From NCBI GenBank assembly GCA_910586865.1, contig CAJUIY010000008.1, positions 1 through 48,210 on the forward strand: 48,210 bases of DNA. Reading direction: 5' to 3'. The notes beneath the pieces were generated by a model. It had not been told where the DNA came from. It searched no databases and worked only from the letters and a program-made list of their open reading frames with translations. Position numbers and translations under genes: made by a program. Positions 1 to 8,939 of this stretch are shown one piece after another (the stretch's first letter is position 1; each line of letters opens with the position of its first letter). Source of the stretch: an uncultured Bacilli bacterium (lineage in GTDB: Bacteria; Bacillota_I; Bacilli_A; RF39; UBA660).

Positions 1-54
1 ATGTACTTTTCATTAAATTGTTTATTTTTATTTTTTTAGTCTGAACTGTTACAA

Positions 55-84
55 ATTATAGCGTTTTTTTATAATCGCTATAAT
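55..84. terminator. Possible hairpin after efp
   Basis: A 9-bp inverted repeat (ATTATAGCG / CGCTATAAT, 12-base T-rich loop) lies just downstream of the efp stop codon. On the minus strand it is not followed by a clear T tract, so it is only a weak terminator candidate. Positions 1-54 hold nothing I recognise. Confidence 0.35.
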
Positions 85-91
85 TTCTTTA

Positions 92-649
92 TTATGCACG
101 TGATGAATATTTTCCATCTGCAGTAGTTACCAATATCTTTTCACCTGTTTCAATAAACATAGGGACTTTTACTACTAATCCTGTTTCCACAGTCGCATCT
201 TTTAAGGCATTATTGGTAGTATTTCCTCTTACTGCCGGTTCGGTCTCTACTACAGTGAATTCTACTTTATCGGGTAAATCAATTCCTAATAATTCTCCTT
301 CATAAAGGATAACATAAACATTCATATTTTCAATTAAATAATTTTTGTTATCTCCTACTTGGTCAGCACTTAATTCTAATTGTTCAAAAGTATCCATATT
401 CATGAAGAAATAAGTATCTCCTGTATTATATAAGTATTGAACATTTTGTTTATTAATATTTGCTTTTTCAAACTTGACATTAGTATTAAATGTCTTTTCT
501 ACAATTCCACCTGTTCTTAAATTTCTAAGTTTCGTTTTCATAAAAGCAGAACCTTTTCCAGGTTTTACATGTAGAAATTCCACTACTTGATAAATTTGTC
601 CCTCTATCATAATCGTTACACCATTTTTGATATCATTTACATTAATCAT
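92..649 (-). CDS. efp: Translation elongation factor P
   Basis: EF-P binds between the ribosomal P and E sites and rescues ribosomes stalled at polyproline. The product is 185 aa, the usual length. It has the N-terminal KOW-like domain with the exposed loop PGKGSAF, whose lysine near residue 32 is the normal modification site, and then two OB-type domains ending in the conserved TTADGKYSSRA-like tail. The ATG at 649 is chosen because GAGGTGG lies five bases upstream; an earlier in-frame GTG overlaps that ribosome site. The gene is the last of a short minus-strand group with rpmG. No modification enzyme gene is seen in the window. Confidence 0.96.
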   Translation of the reverse strand: MINVNDIKNGVTIMIEGQIYQVVEFLHVKPGKGSAFMKTKLRNLRTGGIVEKTFNTNVKFEKANINKQNVQYLYNTGDTYFFMNMDTFEQLELSADQVGDNKNYLIENMNVYVILYEGELLGIDLPDKVEFTVVETEPAVRGNTTNNALKDATVETGLVVKVPMFIETGEKILVTTADGKYSSRA

Positions 650-827
650 GTCTTCCACCTCTTCTATTAGAGTTTGTCCCTACTCTTTTGGTATTCGTCT
701 TTACTTTTAATTTTTCATCTTTTGTTCTCTTAAATTCACTATTAGATGCTTGTAGATTAATTAATTGTTCATAATCAATAACAAGACCTAAAAAGGAACC
801 ATTTTTCATTGGATATTTATCCTTCAT
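642..827 (-). CDS. Small basic hypothetical protein
   Basis: This 61-aa lysine/arginine-rich open frame begins 10 bases after the rpmG stop and overlaps the efp start by eight bases. An AGGA stands about eight bases before its ATG. I recognise no domain. The tight packing between two translation genes suggests a real, translationally coupled small protein, but a chance ORF cannot be excluded. The C-terminal tail is arginine- and asparagine-rich, which would suit RNA or ribosome contact (inference only). Confidence 0.4.
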   Translation of the reverse strand: MKDKYPMKNGSFLGLVIDYEQLINLQASNSEFKRTKDEKLKVKTNTKRVGTNSNRRGGRHD

Positions 828-837
828 CTAATCATTC

Positions 838-1002
838 CTATTTCTTTTCTATATGTTCAGTATGTTTTCTACAATGAGAGCAATATCTATTTAAATTAAG
901 ACGGTCTGTTGTATTTTTTACATTCTTTTCTACACGATAATTTTCTCTCTTACACTCACTACATACTAGTGTTTTATTTTGTCTATTTCCTACTTTTCCC
1001 AT
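838..1002 (-). CDS. rpmG: 50S ribosomal protein L33
   Basis: A 54-aa product carrying the L33 pattern: an N-terminal basic segment, CSEC, a central KNTTDRLNLNRYC stretch and a second CSHC pair. The four cysteines make this the zinc-binding (C+) form. The start ATG is preceded by AAGGAGGG with good spacing. It is the first gene of the rpmG-small ORF-efp group and has a likely promoter about 30 bases upstream. It is a structural protein of the large ribosomal subunit near the E site. Confidence 0.93.
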   Translation of the reverse strand: MGKVGNRQNKTLVCSECKRENYRVEKNVKNTTDRLNLNRYCSHCRKHTEHIEKK

Positions 1003-1027
1003 AGTATCCCTCCTTACGTCTATAGGT

Positions 1028-1055
1028 ATTATATCAAAAATATAAAAAAAAGCAA
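1028..1055 (-). promoter_or_regulatory. Sigma-A type promoter of rpmG
   Basis: Read on the minus strand: TTGCTT (1055-1050), 16-base spacer, TATAAT (1033-1028). It sits 25 bases upstream of the rpmG start and would drive rpmG, the small ORF and efp. Confidence 0.5.
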
Positions 1056-1082
1056 AATATTTTTACTTTTCTACTAATAAAT

Positions 1083-2423
1083 TTATCTTTTATTAACTTC
1101 TACCACTGCACGAATCGTTGCTCTAGTACCGGTAGATGTAGTTTGAATATTACCACTAGAATTAATTATCCAGCTATTATATCCTCCTACATAGTCTTCT
1201 GTACGTGCAGTCATTGTATGAATTTGACTCCCACTATCAAAATCATTTACAGTTCCTCCTGCATCAGTTGAATATGATAGATAATTATACATCCAAACTG
1301 GACAAGTTACAGTTTTTGTAAAATAATTCTTAGGGTATTTACAGCCAACAGCCATTGCCTCTTGTACAGTTATAAATCTTGCTTTTCTAGTCATAGAATC
1401 TAGAGTATAGGTATTTTTTTCACAGGTTATAGGATAATAACTTTCTCCATTATAATCATACGAACCGCCAAAATCTACAGCACATCCTGTAAAGGCATTA
1501 TCTTTAAATATTGTTTCTCCCATTTTAAATGTTTGGTCATTTACATATTTCCATCCATTTGTTACTGTTTCTAACGTTTCTAAAGCTGTAAGTGGTCCGT
1601 CCTCAGTGAATGCTCCCCCATCTTCTTTATAAACCCAAGATGTTAAACCCGTTGTTTTTTCTCTTTGTTGCATTGTTAAATGTTCTCCATCGTCTTTCAT
1701 GACATGAAAATACCTAACATCTCCATCTGCTACTCGGTACCTTATAATAGTTCCTACTGGACAACTATCGATATCTTCACTATCATAACACTGATTTACT
1801 TGACATGTTGCTTCTTCTCCTGTTACACAAAAAGTAGGAGAATCTTTCACTTGATCATAAGTATAAGATTTTACAATGTTTGGATTACCATCTAGCGACT
1901 CTAATACACTTTTTCCCGTTGGAAAATCTAGTGGTACAGTTTCTAGTCCTACATCACTTCCAAAACTTACTTTAATATTTTTAGTATCATTATTTATAAT
2001 TCTAACATCAATTGTTTTACTTTCGTTTCCACTTCCACTTTTTTCAAGAATATAACCTGCATTTGTTGGTGGTGCATCGCTGGATCTAATATATCCAATT
2101 TCTAATTTGTCACTTGCCTCACTTAAAGAATAATACAAATTAACTTTAGCATCCACTGTGTTAATATTTGTTAATTTTATTCTGACATACCTTACTTCAT
2201 TTGGTAATAAAGTTACTTCTTTATTCACATCCAAATCCGTAGAATCAATATAGGAATATAAATTTCCCGTAATGATATTTAGTGCTCCCTTACTTTCATT
2301 CGTAGTTGTAAAAACTGCATAAGAAAAATATCCACCAACTACTAATATTAGTGTTATCATAATAGCAATTAAATAACCATTTTTTATATTTAAATTTTTC
2401 TTTAATATATACTTTAATTTCAT
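1083..2423 (-). CDS. Secreted or anchored surface protein with TasA-like N-terminus
   Basis: 446 aa. Residues about 16-40 form one hydrophobic segment (IAIMITLILVVGGYFSYAVF) preceded by lysines and followed directly by TTTNESKGALNIITGNL. That resembles the signal region of SipW-processed TasA/CalY (camelysin) proteins. A beta-rich segment follows. The C-terminal half contains at least nine cysteines, including the FCVTGEEATC and CPVGT runs, so disulfides outside the cell are likely. The chosen ATG has GGTGG upstream; an in-frame GTG four codons earlier overlaps that site. It is a monocistronic surface protein of unknown role; adhesion or matrix formation is inference. Confidence 0.6.
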   Translation of the reverse strand: MKLKYILKKNLNIKNGYLIAIMITLILVVGGYFSYAVFTTTNESKGALNIITGNLYSYIDSTDLDVNKEVTLLPNEVRYVRIKLTNINTVDAKVNLYYSLSEASDKLEIGYIRSSDAPPTNAGYILEKSGSGNESKTIDVRIINNDTKNIKVSFGSDVGLETVPLDFPTGKSVLESLDGNPNIVKSYTYDQVKDSPTFCVTGEEATCQVNQCYDSEDIDSCPVGTIIRYRVADGDVRYFHVMKDDGEHLTMQQREKTTGLTSWVYKEDGGAFTEDGPLTALETLETVTNGWKYVNDQTFKMGETIFKDNAFTGCAVDFGGSYDYNGESYYPITCEKNTYTLDSMTRKARFITVQEAMAVGCKYPKNYFTKTVTCPVWMYNYLSYSTDAGGTVNDFDSGSQIHTMTARTEDYVGGYNSWIINSSGNIQTTSTGTRATIRAVVEVNKR

Positions 2424-2536
2424 AGAAACACCCACCGTTTTTATATTATTTTATTACCTTATTTATATCATAACATACTTTTCATCATTTTTATATACCC
2501 ATTTTTTTAATTTCCCAATATCTTTACAAAAATATG

Positions 2537-2570
2537 TGAAAAATACTATAGTTGTCTTTCTATAGTATTT
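2537..2570 (-). terminator. Rho-independent terminator after the PBP gene
   Basis: An 11-bp perfect stem (AAATACTATAG / CTATAGTATTT, 8-base loop) followed by a short T run on the minus strand. It lies six bases past the PBP stop codon. Confidence 0.75.
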
Positions 2571-2576
2571 CTATTT

Positions 2577-4637
2577 TTACGGATAAATAGAAAAATATAA
2601 ATCCGATACTCTTTTGGAAATTCTCATCGTAACTAAACTAGCAAAATCTGTTGCAGTATTAGGCATGGATGAATTTGGAGAAACCACCGTTATCGACATT
2701 TTTGGATGATCCTTTGGAGCATAACCAAGGAAGTTAGAAGTAATGGTTTCTGTATCAATCACTCCATCATTATCGGTATCAATAAAACTTTGAGAAGTTC
2801 CGGTTTTTCCACTTGGAGAATATTTGGTATCCATGTAGCCTCTACCATAACCACCACTAGAATTAATAACCGCATAAAATCCTTCTCTTACTCGTTGCAT
2901 ATACACTTCTTGTGTTTCTACTTTATTTAGTATTTTAGGTTCAAATTGATGAATGACTTCTCCTATGGATGCATCAGTTGTTGATTTATGAACTTCTTTT
3001 AATAGATGCGGTTGCACTCTTGCTCCAGAATTCGCAATCGTTGAAATATATTGTGATAATTGAATGGGTGTATACGTTTCATATTGGCCAATAACAAAAT
3101 CTAAAAGATTTCCTGCTCTTTTATCTTCTGTTGCTCCATATCCTAAACTCTCAACAGGAAGATCAATTTCTGTTTTAACACCTAATCCAAAGGAATGGTA
3201 CATATTACGGTACTTATCAAATGCTTCTTGAACAAGAGGAAGAGACATTCCTCTACGATACTCATATCCAGACATCCGAATGGCTGTTTTAAATTGATAG
3301 ACATTACTTGATTTGGCAAGTGCCGTAATATCATCAATTAAACCTAAAGTATGAGAAGAACATTTTTCATTTGTACCTTTAATTTGAATACACTCATCGA
3401 CGATTCTTTCTCCAATTCTTATGGCATTATTGTTATATCCCACTAAAATCGAAGCACCTTTCACTACCGATCCAGGAGTAACCGGAGACGTTAAAATACT
3501 AGTCGTATTATCAATAATTTGACCATTTACTACTTGTTTGGAAGACATTGCTAAAATCTCTCCATTATTTGGATCTTGTATGACAACCGCAGAATGATCA
3601 TAGAATTTAGTATTGGCTTCCCCTTTTGTTTTCAAAACTTCTTCTGATAAAATTTGTTCTAGTTGTTGTTGAAGATTGATATCAATACTTAACACAATAT
3701 CATTTCCTCTTTCTCCCTCTTTGATTAATTTTAATTCATTACTATTTACTACTTCGTATACTGACTTGGTACCCTTTAGATATTCTTCATATTGTTTTTC
3801 AATATAACTAATACCCACTCGGTCATTCAAAGAATATCCTTTTTTCAAATACTCTTCTTTTTCCTCTATGGGAAGTCCTTGAGAAGCAGAAGATACTTTT
3901 CCTAACATCGTTTTAAAAGTTTCTCCATAAGGATATACTCTCTCCCAATCGAGTCTGGTATTAAATCCTTCTAATTCTGCATTGCTTTCTGAAAAATAAG
4001 CATATTCCTCATCGGTTACCTCTCCTGTTTTTATCGTTTTCTCATCATATGCATACCCTTTATTCATTAAATAGTATACATAGGCTGCTTTACTATCATC
4101 TTCACTCATTCCATTAATCTCATCATCGGTAACTCTTTCTATTTTTAAATTTTTAATATCAGTAGCATTTAATTTTCTTTGCTCTAATTTACTCCATTCT
4201 TCCTTTTTTATTTTTTTATCCGCTATATCAGGATGAATCATAATAAAAAATTCTCTTTTCATTCGATTATTTAATTTCGAATAATCAAGTCCTAATTTTT
4301 TACTTACTTCATATGCCATTTTTATTTCTTTTTTCGAAGATATCTTTTTATTTTTCTTATAATATATCGTCTTTACAGCAATATTATCGACAATAACATT
4401 AAGATTTCTATCATAAATTCTCCCTCTAGGGGTAGAATTTCCTTCTACCGTAGAATAAGATAACTGTCTTAACTTATCCTGATATTTTTTATGATCATAT
4501 ATCATTACCTGATAAAATTTTAAAAATACAACGACAAACAACAAAATAACCACAATAAAAATAATAATAAGTCTTCTTTGTTCTATTTCATCTAATAATT
4601 TACTACGTTTCTTATTTAGTTTTTTATTCTTCTTCAT
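2577..4637 (-). CDS. Class B penicillin-binding protein (PBP2/MrdA type transpeptidase)
   Basis: 686 aa. A lysine-rich cytoplasmic tail is followed by one membrane anchor (about residues 24-45), a PBP-dimer pedestal domain and a C-terminal D,D-transpeptidase. Catalytic motifs are visible: SVVK as the SxxK nucleophile motif within SPVTPGSVVKG, SSN as SxN, and KTGTS. It cross-links peptidoglycan outside the membrane and normally works with a SEDS glycosyltransferase, which is not in this window. The product could serve elongation (MrdA), division (PbpB) or sporulation (SpoVD); no PASTA domain is present, which favours the MrdA-like type. The gene stands alone with its own terminator. Confidence 0.9.
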   Translation of the reverse strand: MKKNKKLNKKRSKLLDEIEQRRLIIIFIVVILLFVVVFLKFYQVMIYDHKKYQDKLRQLSYSTVEGNSTPRGRIYDRNLNVIVDNIAVKTIYYKKNKKISSKKEIKMAYEVSKKLGLDYSKLNNRMKREFFIMIHPDIADKKIKKEEWSKLEQRKLNATDIKNLKIERVTDDEINGMSEDDSKAAYVYYLMNKGYAYDEKTIKTGEVTDEEYAYFSESNAELEGFNTRLDWERVYPYGETFKTMLGKVSSASQGLPIEEKEEYLKKGYSLNDRVGISYIEKQYEEYLKGTKSVYEVVNSNELKLIKEGERGNDIVLSIDINLQQQLEQILSEEVLKTKGEANTKFYDHSAVVIQDPNNGEILAMSSKQVVNGQIIDNTTSILTSPVTPGSVVKGASILVGYNNNAIRIGERIVDECIQIKGTNEKCSSHTLGLIDDITALAKSSNVYQFKTAIRMSGYEYRRGMSLPLVQEAFDKYRNMYHSFGLGVKTEIDLPVESLGYGATEDKRAGNLLDFVIGQYETYTPIQLSQYISTIANSGARVQPHLLKEVHKSTTDASIGEVIHQFEPKILNKVETQEVYMQRVREGFYAVINSSGGYGRGYMDTKYSPSGKTGTSQSFIDTDNDGVIDTETITSNFLGYAPKDHPKMSITVVSPNSSMPNTATDFASLVTMRISKRVSDLYFSIYP

Positions 4638-4700
4638 AGTATTTCTCCTTCTCTATTAGTTTATCACATATTTTAAAAGTTATTTCATATATTTTAATAG

Positions 4701-4970
4701 GTGATTCATATTTATAAAAATTTTATTATCAATTATATTCAGAATAAGCTTTCTCCTAGTATGATTATGGAATATGCAAAAACTAATCATTTTCCTATTT
4801 CCACATCCGAATCTATTATAATATATAATTTTATAAAAAGAAATTATAACTTTTTATTAAATGGAGAGGAAGATAAATTAAAGGAATTAAAAGGACAAAT
4901 TAGAGAAGAATTATATGTAAAAATAATAGAACTTTATACTTATTATAAAAAAAAGCTAGGCATTTTCTAA
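4701..4970 (+). CDS. DUF2624 family protein (YqfT-like)
   Basis: 89 aa, mostly helical, with the DUF2624 layout: an early INYIQNKLSPSMIMEYAK helix, a PISTSES turn and a late charged helix. In Bacillus subtilis the homologue yqfT sits next to the endonuclease IV gene yqfS. Here it is convergent with nfo and overlaps it by four bases, which supports the assignment. Function is unknown in the family. The ribosome site is weak (AGGTGATTC before the ATG). Confidence 0.65.
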   Translation: MIHIYKNFIINYIQNKLSPSMIMEYAKTNHFPISTSESIIIYNFIKRNYNFLLNGEEDKLKELKGQIREELYVKIIELYTYYKKKLGIF

Positions 4971-5845
4971 CCTGCTTTTATGATATCTTTTAAGTCTTCA
5001 TTAAATTTTTTATTTTTTATCATTTCAATTTCTTGTTTATAAGGGCTATATTCGTCTACATAAGGAGTTTCTAATATTTTAGGAATTTCTTTTAATTTTT
5101 CATGATAAATAATTTTAATTAAAGAATCAAAGCCAATGGTTCCAAAACCAATATTTTCATGACGATCTTTTCTAGCACCCTTTTCATTTTTGCTATCATT
5201 GATATGAATACATTGTAAAAATTCTAATCCTACTATCTCATCAAAATATTCTAGTAACGTATCAAAATCATTCACATCATAACCAGCATCATTCATATGA
5301 CAAGTATCCATACAGACACCGATATGATTTTTATCTTTTACTCCGGTAATTATTTTTTTAATTTCTTTAAAATCAGAACCAATCTCACTTCCTTTTCCTG
5401 CCATTGTTTCAAGAAGAATCGTTACTTTTGTCTCTCCTAATATTTGGTTTAGAGCATCGATAATATTTTCTATTCCTTTACTCATTCCTAACCCTACATG
5501 ACTTCCTGGATGTAAAACCATTTTATCAATACCTAATTGTTCACACCTCTTCATTTCTTCTTTTAAAAAATCAATCGAAAACTGGTATTTATCGAAATCT
5601 TTATTGTTTGCAAGATTAATAATATAAGGTGCATGAATAATCACTTTACTACAATCTATTTTCTCTTCTTTCATCCTTTTTTGTGCTTCTTCTACTAATT
5701 TTTCATTGATTTCAGATCGACTCGTATTTTGTGGTGCCCCTGTATAAAACATAAAAGTAGTAGCACCATATCCTAATGCCTCTTCTAGGCTCCCTAACAT
5801 TTGACTATCCTTATTATATTTTACATGACTTCCTATGATTAACAT
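4967..5845 (-). CDS. nfo: Endonuclease IV, AP endonuclease
   Basis: 292 aa, a typical length. It is a TIM-barrel, three-zinc enzyme that cuts 5' to abasic sites in base excision repair. The metal ligands are recognisable in order: VLHPGSHVG, LLETMAGKGSEIG, CMDTCHMNDAGYD, CIHINDSK, KDRHENIGFG and LETP. The ATG at 5845 is chosen because GGAGG lies five bases upstream; the earlier in-frame TTG overlaps that site. A terminator hairpin for the upstream pilin gene lies directly before this ribosome site. Confidence 0.96.
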   Translation of the reverse strand: MLIIGSHVKYNKDSQMLGSLEEALGYGATTFMFYTGAPQNTSRSEINEKLVEEAQKRMKEEKIDCSKVIIHAPYIINLANNKDFDKYQFSIDFLKEEMKRCEQLGIDKMVLHPGSHVGLGMSKGIENIIDALNQILGETKVTILLETMAGKGSEIGSDFKEIKKIITGVKDKNHIGVCMDTCHMNDAGYDVNDFDTLLEYFDEIVGLEFLQCIHINDSKNEKGARKDRHENIGFGTIGFDSLIKIIYHEKLKEIPKILETPYVDEYSPYKQEIEMIKNKKFNEDLKDIIKAG

Positions 5846-5854
5846 AATTACCTC

Positions 5855-5886
5855 CAAAAAAAATACTCTTTATAAGGAAAGAGTAT
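5855..5886 (-). terminator. Terminator between the pilin gene and nfo
   Basis: A 9-bp perfect stem (ATACTCTTT / AAAGAGTAT, 6-base loop) followed on the minus strand by eight T residues. The T run abuts the nfo ribosome binding site. Confidence 0.85.
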
Positions 5887-5916
5887 CATAAATTATCCTA
5901 TTCTACAATATTTTTA

Positions 5917-6411
5917 TTACGAATTTTTTGTACATTCTTCTCCTGTTGGAGCTGGCTCAATATCCGTTCGTCCTGTTTTGATTTTACTTCTTCCTAGTTC
6001 ATTTTCTTTAATTAATCCAACGGTACCATTATTTCTACTATCTCTTAGAACAATAGAATATTGTAATTTTCCTCGGTCATCGCTAGTAATTAGGACATAA
6101 CTATCTTCATCAAAATTAGCATTATAAGGAGATCTACTTTTATCATTATCTAAGTCAATTTCTGTAATTTTAACATAAACTGTTTCTGAACTACTAGTTG
6201 GAGCTTGACAAGTAAACTCATCGTTTAAAAGCATATACCTAGCGGAAGAAATAAAAGCCCCTGCCGTATTAAAGAAAGTATCTTTTTTCGAATTATTAAT
6301 ATACTTCGTAACAGCTGGTATCGCAACAATCATTAAGATACCCATAATAACAATAACAGCCAAAAGCTCTATCAAAGTAAAGCCTTTGTTATTTCTAACA
6401 TTTTTAGTCAT
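5917..6411 (-). CDS. Type IV pilin-like protein
   Basis: 164 aa. It begins with a short basic leader and the class III signal GFTLIELLAVIVIMGILMIV, including glutamate 5 of the mature pilin, followed by an amphipathic helix. Prepilin peptidase should cut after the glycine and methylate the new N-terminus. The globular part has two cysteines (residues about 67 and 160) that could form the C-terminal disulfide loop of pilins. It lies in tandem with a second pilin-like gene. No assembly ATPase, platform protein or prepilin peptidase is in this window, so it could be a ComGC-like pseudopilin or a structural pilin encoded apart from its machinery. Confidence 0.8.
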   Translation of the reverse strand: MTKNVRNNKGFTLIELLAVIVIMGILMIVAIPAVTKYINNSKKDTFFNTAGAFISSARYMLLNDEFTCQAPTSSSETVYVKITEIDLDNDKSRSPYNANFDEDSYVLITSDDRGKLQYSIVLRDSRNNGTVGLIKENELGRSKIKTGRTDIEPAPTGEECTKNS

Positions 6412-6487
6412 TCAATCACGTCCTATCCTATCTATATAATATCGTACCATAAGTAATATTTTTTTACAATATGTTTATTTTACAAAT

Positions 6488-6964
6488 TTACGATTTAAAA
6501 CTTCGATTACTACTACAATTAGAGAAACCGCCTTTTTTAATAAGCGTTGAATAATTATCTTTAAAAAGATTAGCACTAGAAGTATAACTAACTCCTGAAT
6601 ATCGACTTGCTTTTTTTTCGACTAGTTGCACATCATAACGATATTCATTTCCACTATTGATTACCTTTACATAGGAATAATCATTATCATATTCTCCGCC
6701 ATCTGGTGCTTTTTCTAACTCAGTTGCTCCTAAAAAGTTTAAATGAAAACAGAAACTTTGACCATTTGCAGGACGATAAGTAGGGCTTGATCTTACTTTA
6801 TATTCTGCTAAGGATACAATTTTTTTGGCATCTTCTACATACGTTTTATTTTTATTTCTTCTTACAATTCCAATGACATTAGGGACTGCCATGACCATAA
6901 TAATCGATAAAACAGCCAGTGTCGCCAAAAGTTCTATCAAAGTAAAGCCTTTATTATTTTTCAT
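6488..6964 (-). CDS. Type IV pilin-like protein
   Basis: 158 aa, starting MKNNKGFTLIELLATLAVLS. It has a class III prepilin leader only six residues long, then the conserved hydrophobic helix with Glu5 and a downstream NVIGIVRRNKNKTYVEDAKK helix typical of major and minor pilins. Two cysteines (residues about 70 and 151) may pair. The gene is 76 bases upstream of the other pilin-like gene on the same strand, so co-transcription is likely. The nucleotide sequence around GFTLIELLA is nearly identical in the two genes. Confidence 0.8.
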   Translation of the reverse strand: MKNNKGFTLIELLATLAVLSIIMVMAVPNVIGIVRRNKNKTYVEDAKKIVSLAEYKVRSSPTYRPANGQSFCFHLNFLGATELEKAPDGGEYDNDYSYVKVINSGNEYRYDVQLVEKKASRYSGVSYTSSANLFKDNYSTLIKKGGFSNCSSNRSFKS

Positions 6965-6997
6965 ATCTTATCACCACTTTTAGTATACCATAAAAAA

Positions 6998-8179
6998 CTA
7001 ATTTGGAATGATTTTTTTTAAATTTTTTATTTCATTTTTCATCACTTCTGCTACTTCTTGATTCGGAAAAAGATTGTCATACCGAAAAATGGAAAATCCA
7101 TCATAGTGATTTTTGTTCCTACTAAGTAAAACTTGTCTCATAATAATATCATCATGTTCCATCCATTCATGGATACCAGATTTGGCATACTTATCTTCCG
7201 TATTAATCTTATAAAAAGCAAGGGCTGGTAAGAGTTTTACATTGCTTTTGCTCACTAATTGTTCCCAAGTAGTTAACACTTCATAAAATGGTTTTGCTTC
7301 ATTTTCAAATCCATAGTATATCTGAGGCATTAAATAATCGACATAACGATCACTACTCCCCCAAAGATAGACATCGGCACTATTTCTCGTATAATTGTTT
7401 TCAATATTTCCTTCTGGTGCGATTCCAAATAAAACCTGATGTTTTTTTGTTATTTCATGTACTTTTTCAACTAAATGATTGACATTCATAAGATGATAAT
7501 CGGAAACAGAAATATCCTTATGTGTTTTTAAATAATCATTATAGAAACTACTATCAATTTCAACACTAGGATAAAAATAATCATCAAAATGAATCCCATC
7601 CACCTGATAATTTTCTACTATTTCAGTAATACCATCCACAATTAATTTCTGTACTTTACTACTTGCTGGATTATAAAAAATTCCATTATCCAGTACTTTG
7701 GCATCTCCACTTTCTAAAAACTTTAAAGCATAACTATCTTTTGGAAGAAGACTCGTATCCGTTTTATTACTAATTCGGTAAGGATTTACCCAAGCATGTA
7801 ATTCTATGTTTTTACAATGTGATTTCTTAATAAAATAATCTAGGATATCAAAACCAGGAGAAGTGTTAGAATCTGTTACACAATTACACCAAGGAAAATA
7901 TTTTGATTCATAAATGGCATCCGAAAAACTTCTTACTTGTAAAAGAATCATATTAAAATGAAAATCAGCAATATTATCTATCATGTTATCAATATTCTTT
8001 TTGGCATCCTCCACTGTTTTTCCTTTAATATATTTTTGAAGTTCTATATAACTAACATAAATGGCTCTTTTTTCTTCTATTTGATTTTCGTTCTTTTCTT
8101 TTTTGATTTCTTTTTTTGGTTCTAATTGTAACAGTAACACAAGAAATAGCATTACTACTAATAAAATTCTTTTTCCCAT
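6998..8179 (-). CDS. GHL10/YngK-type glycoside hydrolase family protein
   Basis: 393 aa. An N-terminal hydrophobic segment (ILLVVMLFLVLLLQLEP) acts as signal peptide or anchor. The TIM-barrel of the glycosyl-hydrolase-like 10 (DUF187) family follows: RAIYVSYIELQ, FNMILLQVRSFSDAIY, HAWVNPYRI, VDGIHFDDYFYP and YLMPQIYYGFE. In related proteins the aspartates after GIHFDDY form part of the active site. It probably acts on cell-wall or other polysaccharide outside the membrane. The ATG at 8179 follows GGTG with six bases of spacing; several earlier in-frame starts lack a better site. Confidence 0.8.
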   Translation of the reverse strand: MGKRILLVVMLFLVLLLQLEPKKEIKKEKNENQIEEKRAIYVSYIELQKYIKGKTVEDAKKNIDNMIDNIADFHFNMILLQVRSFSDAIYESKYFPWCNCVTDSNTSPGFDILDYFIKKSHCKNIELHAWVNPYRISNKTDTSLLPKDSYALKFLESGDAKVLDNGIFYNPASSKVQKLIVDGITEIVENYQVDGIHFDDYFYPSVEIDSSFYNDYLKTHKDISVSDYHLMNVNHLVEKVHEITKKHQVLFGIAPEGNIENNYTRNSADVYLWGSSDRYVDYLMPQIYYGFENEAKPFYEVLTTWEQLVSKSNVKLLPALAFYKINTEDKYAKSGIHEWMEHDDIIMRQVLLSRNKNHYDGFSIFRYDNLFPNQEVAEVMKNEIKNLKKIIPN

Positions 8180-8225
8180 ATGCATCACCAAGTAAAGTAT
8201 ACAAAAAAAAAAGAAAATAATTTGT

Positions 8226-8864
8226 CTATTTAACGTTTTCTCGTTTAATTAAAAATAAATTATTGTTCTGATAAAAGGCATAGAAGACATTCTCAACTTC
8301 TATTTTTTCATCGGATAATTTTTTATCTAACCACTTCGAATCTTTTCCAATTTGTGTTAAGGTATCATAATCAATCTCTCCATCTAGAATAACTGGTAAT
8401 GGATAATTTCTTTCTTTATCTTTTTTGAAAACCGATAATTTTCCACTCGTTTCTAGAATCGCATAATCTACTTCTTCAATCGATTTAATACTTTTTTCAC
8501 GTAATTGAGTTAATAAATCATCTAAGTTATATCTTTGTTTTAACATTTCTTTAAAATTTAGTTTTCCTCGGTTAATAATAACAGAAGGAATGCCTTCTAT
8601 TTTTTCTCTTATTTCAGGGCTTTTTAATGATATTTTGGCAACTACTATTTGCACAATTACCAAAGCAATGATAGGAATAATCGTAATTAACAAATTAGTT
8701 TTATATTTATCAATTGCAATAGCTGCTAGTTCTGCGATAAGAATGGAAACAATTAAATCCATAATGGACAATTCCCCTACTTCTCTTTTTCCCATAAAAC
8801 GATAAACAAATGCGATAATCACATAAAATAATAATGTTCTAAAAAGTACAATTAAAATATCCAT
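8226..8864 (-). CDS. DUF421/YetF family membrane protein
   Basis: 212 aa. Three transmembrane helices occupy roughly residues 1-80 (LFRTLLFYVIIAFVYRFMGKRE, LIVSILIAELAAIA, LLITIIPIIALVIVQIV). They are followed by a soluble domain with the YetF signatures IPSVIINRGKLNFKEMLKQRYNLDDLLTQLREK and DYAILETSGKLSVFKK. B. subtilis members are linked to spores and stress, but the biochemical role is unknown. The gene is monocistronic, and its 5' side faces the divergent TIGR04086-like gene. Confidence 0.85.
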   Translation of the reverse strand: MDILIVLFRTLLFYVIIAFVYRFMGKREVGELSIMDLIVSILIAELAAIAIDKYKTNLLITIIPIIALVIVQIVVAKISLKSPEIREKIEGIPSVIINRGKLNFKEMLKQRYNLDDLLTQLREKSIKSIEEVDYAILETSGKLSVFKKDKERNYPLPVILDGEIDYDTLTQIGKDSKWLDKKLSDEKIEVENVFYAFYQNNNLFLIKRENVK

Positions 8865-8939
8865 AAGTCACCTCATATTTATTATGAATATTGTCATATC
8901 TTTTTATACAAAACCATATCATTTAGTGGAGGAATTAAT

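Noticed and set aside
1680..1895. Plus-strand 71-codon frame inside the surface protein gene
   Set aside because: It is the antisense shadow of a well-supported gene, without a ribosome site or recognisable domain.
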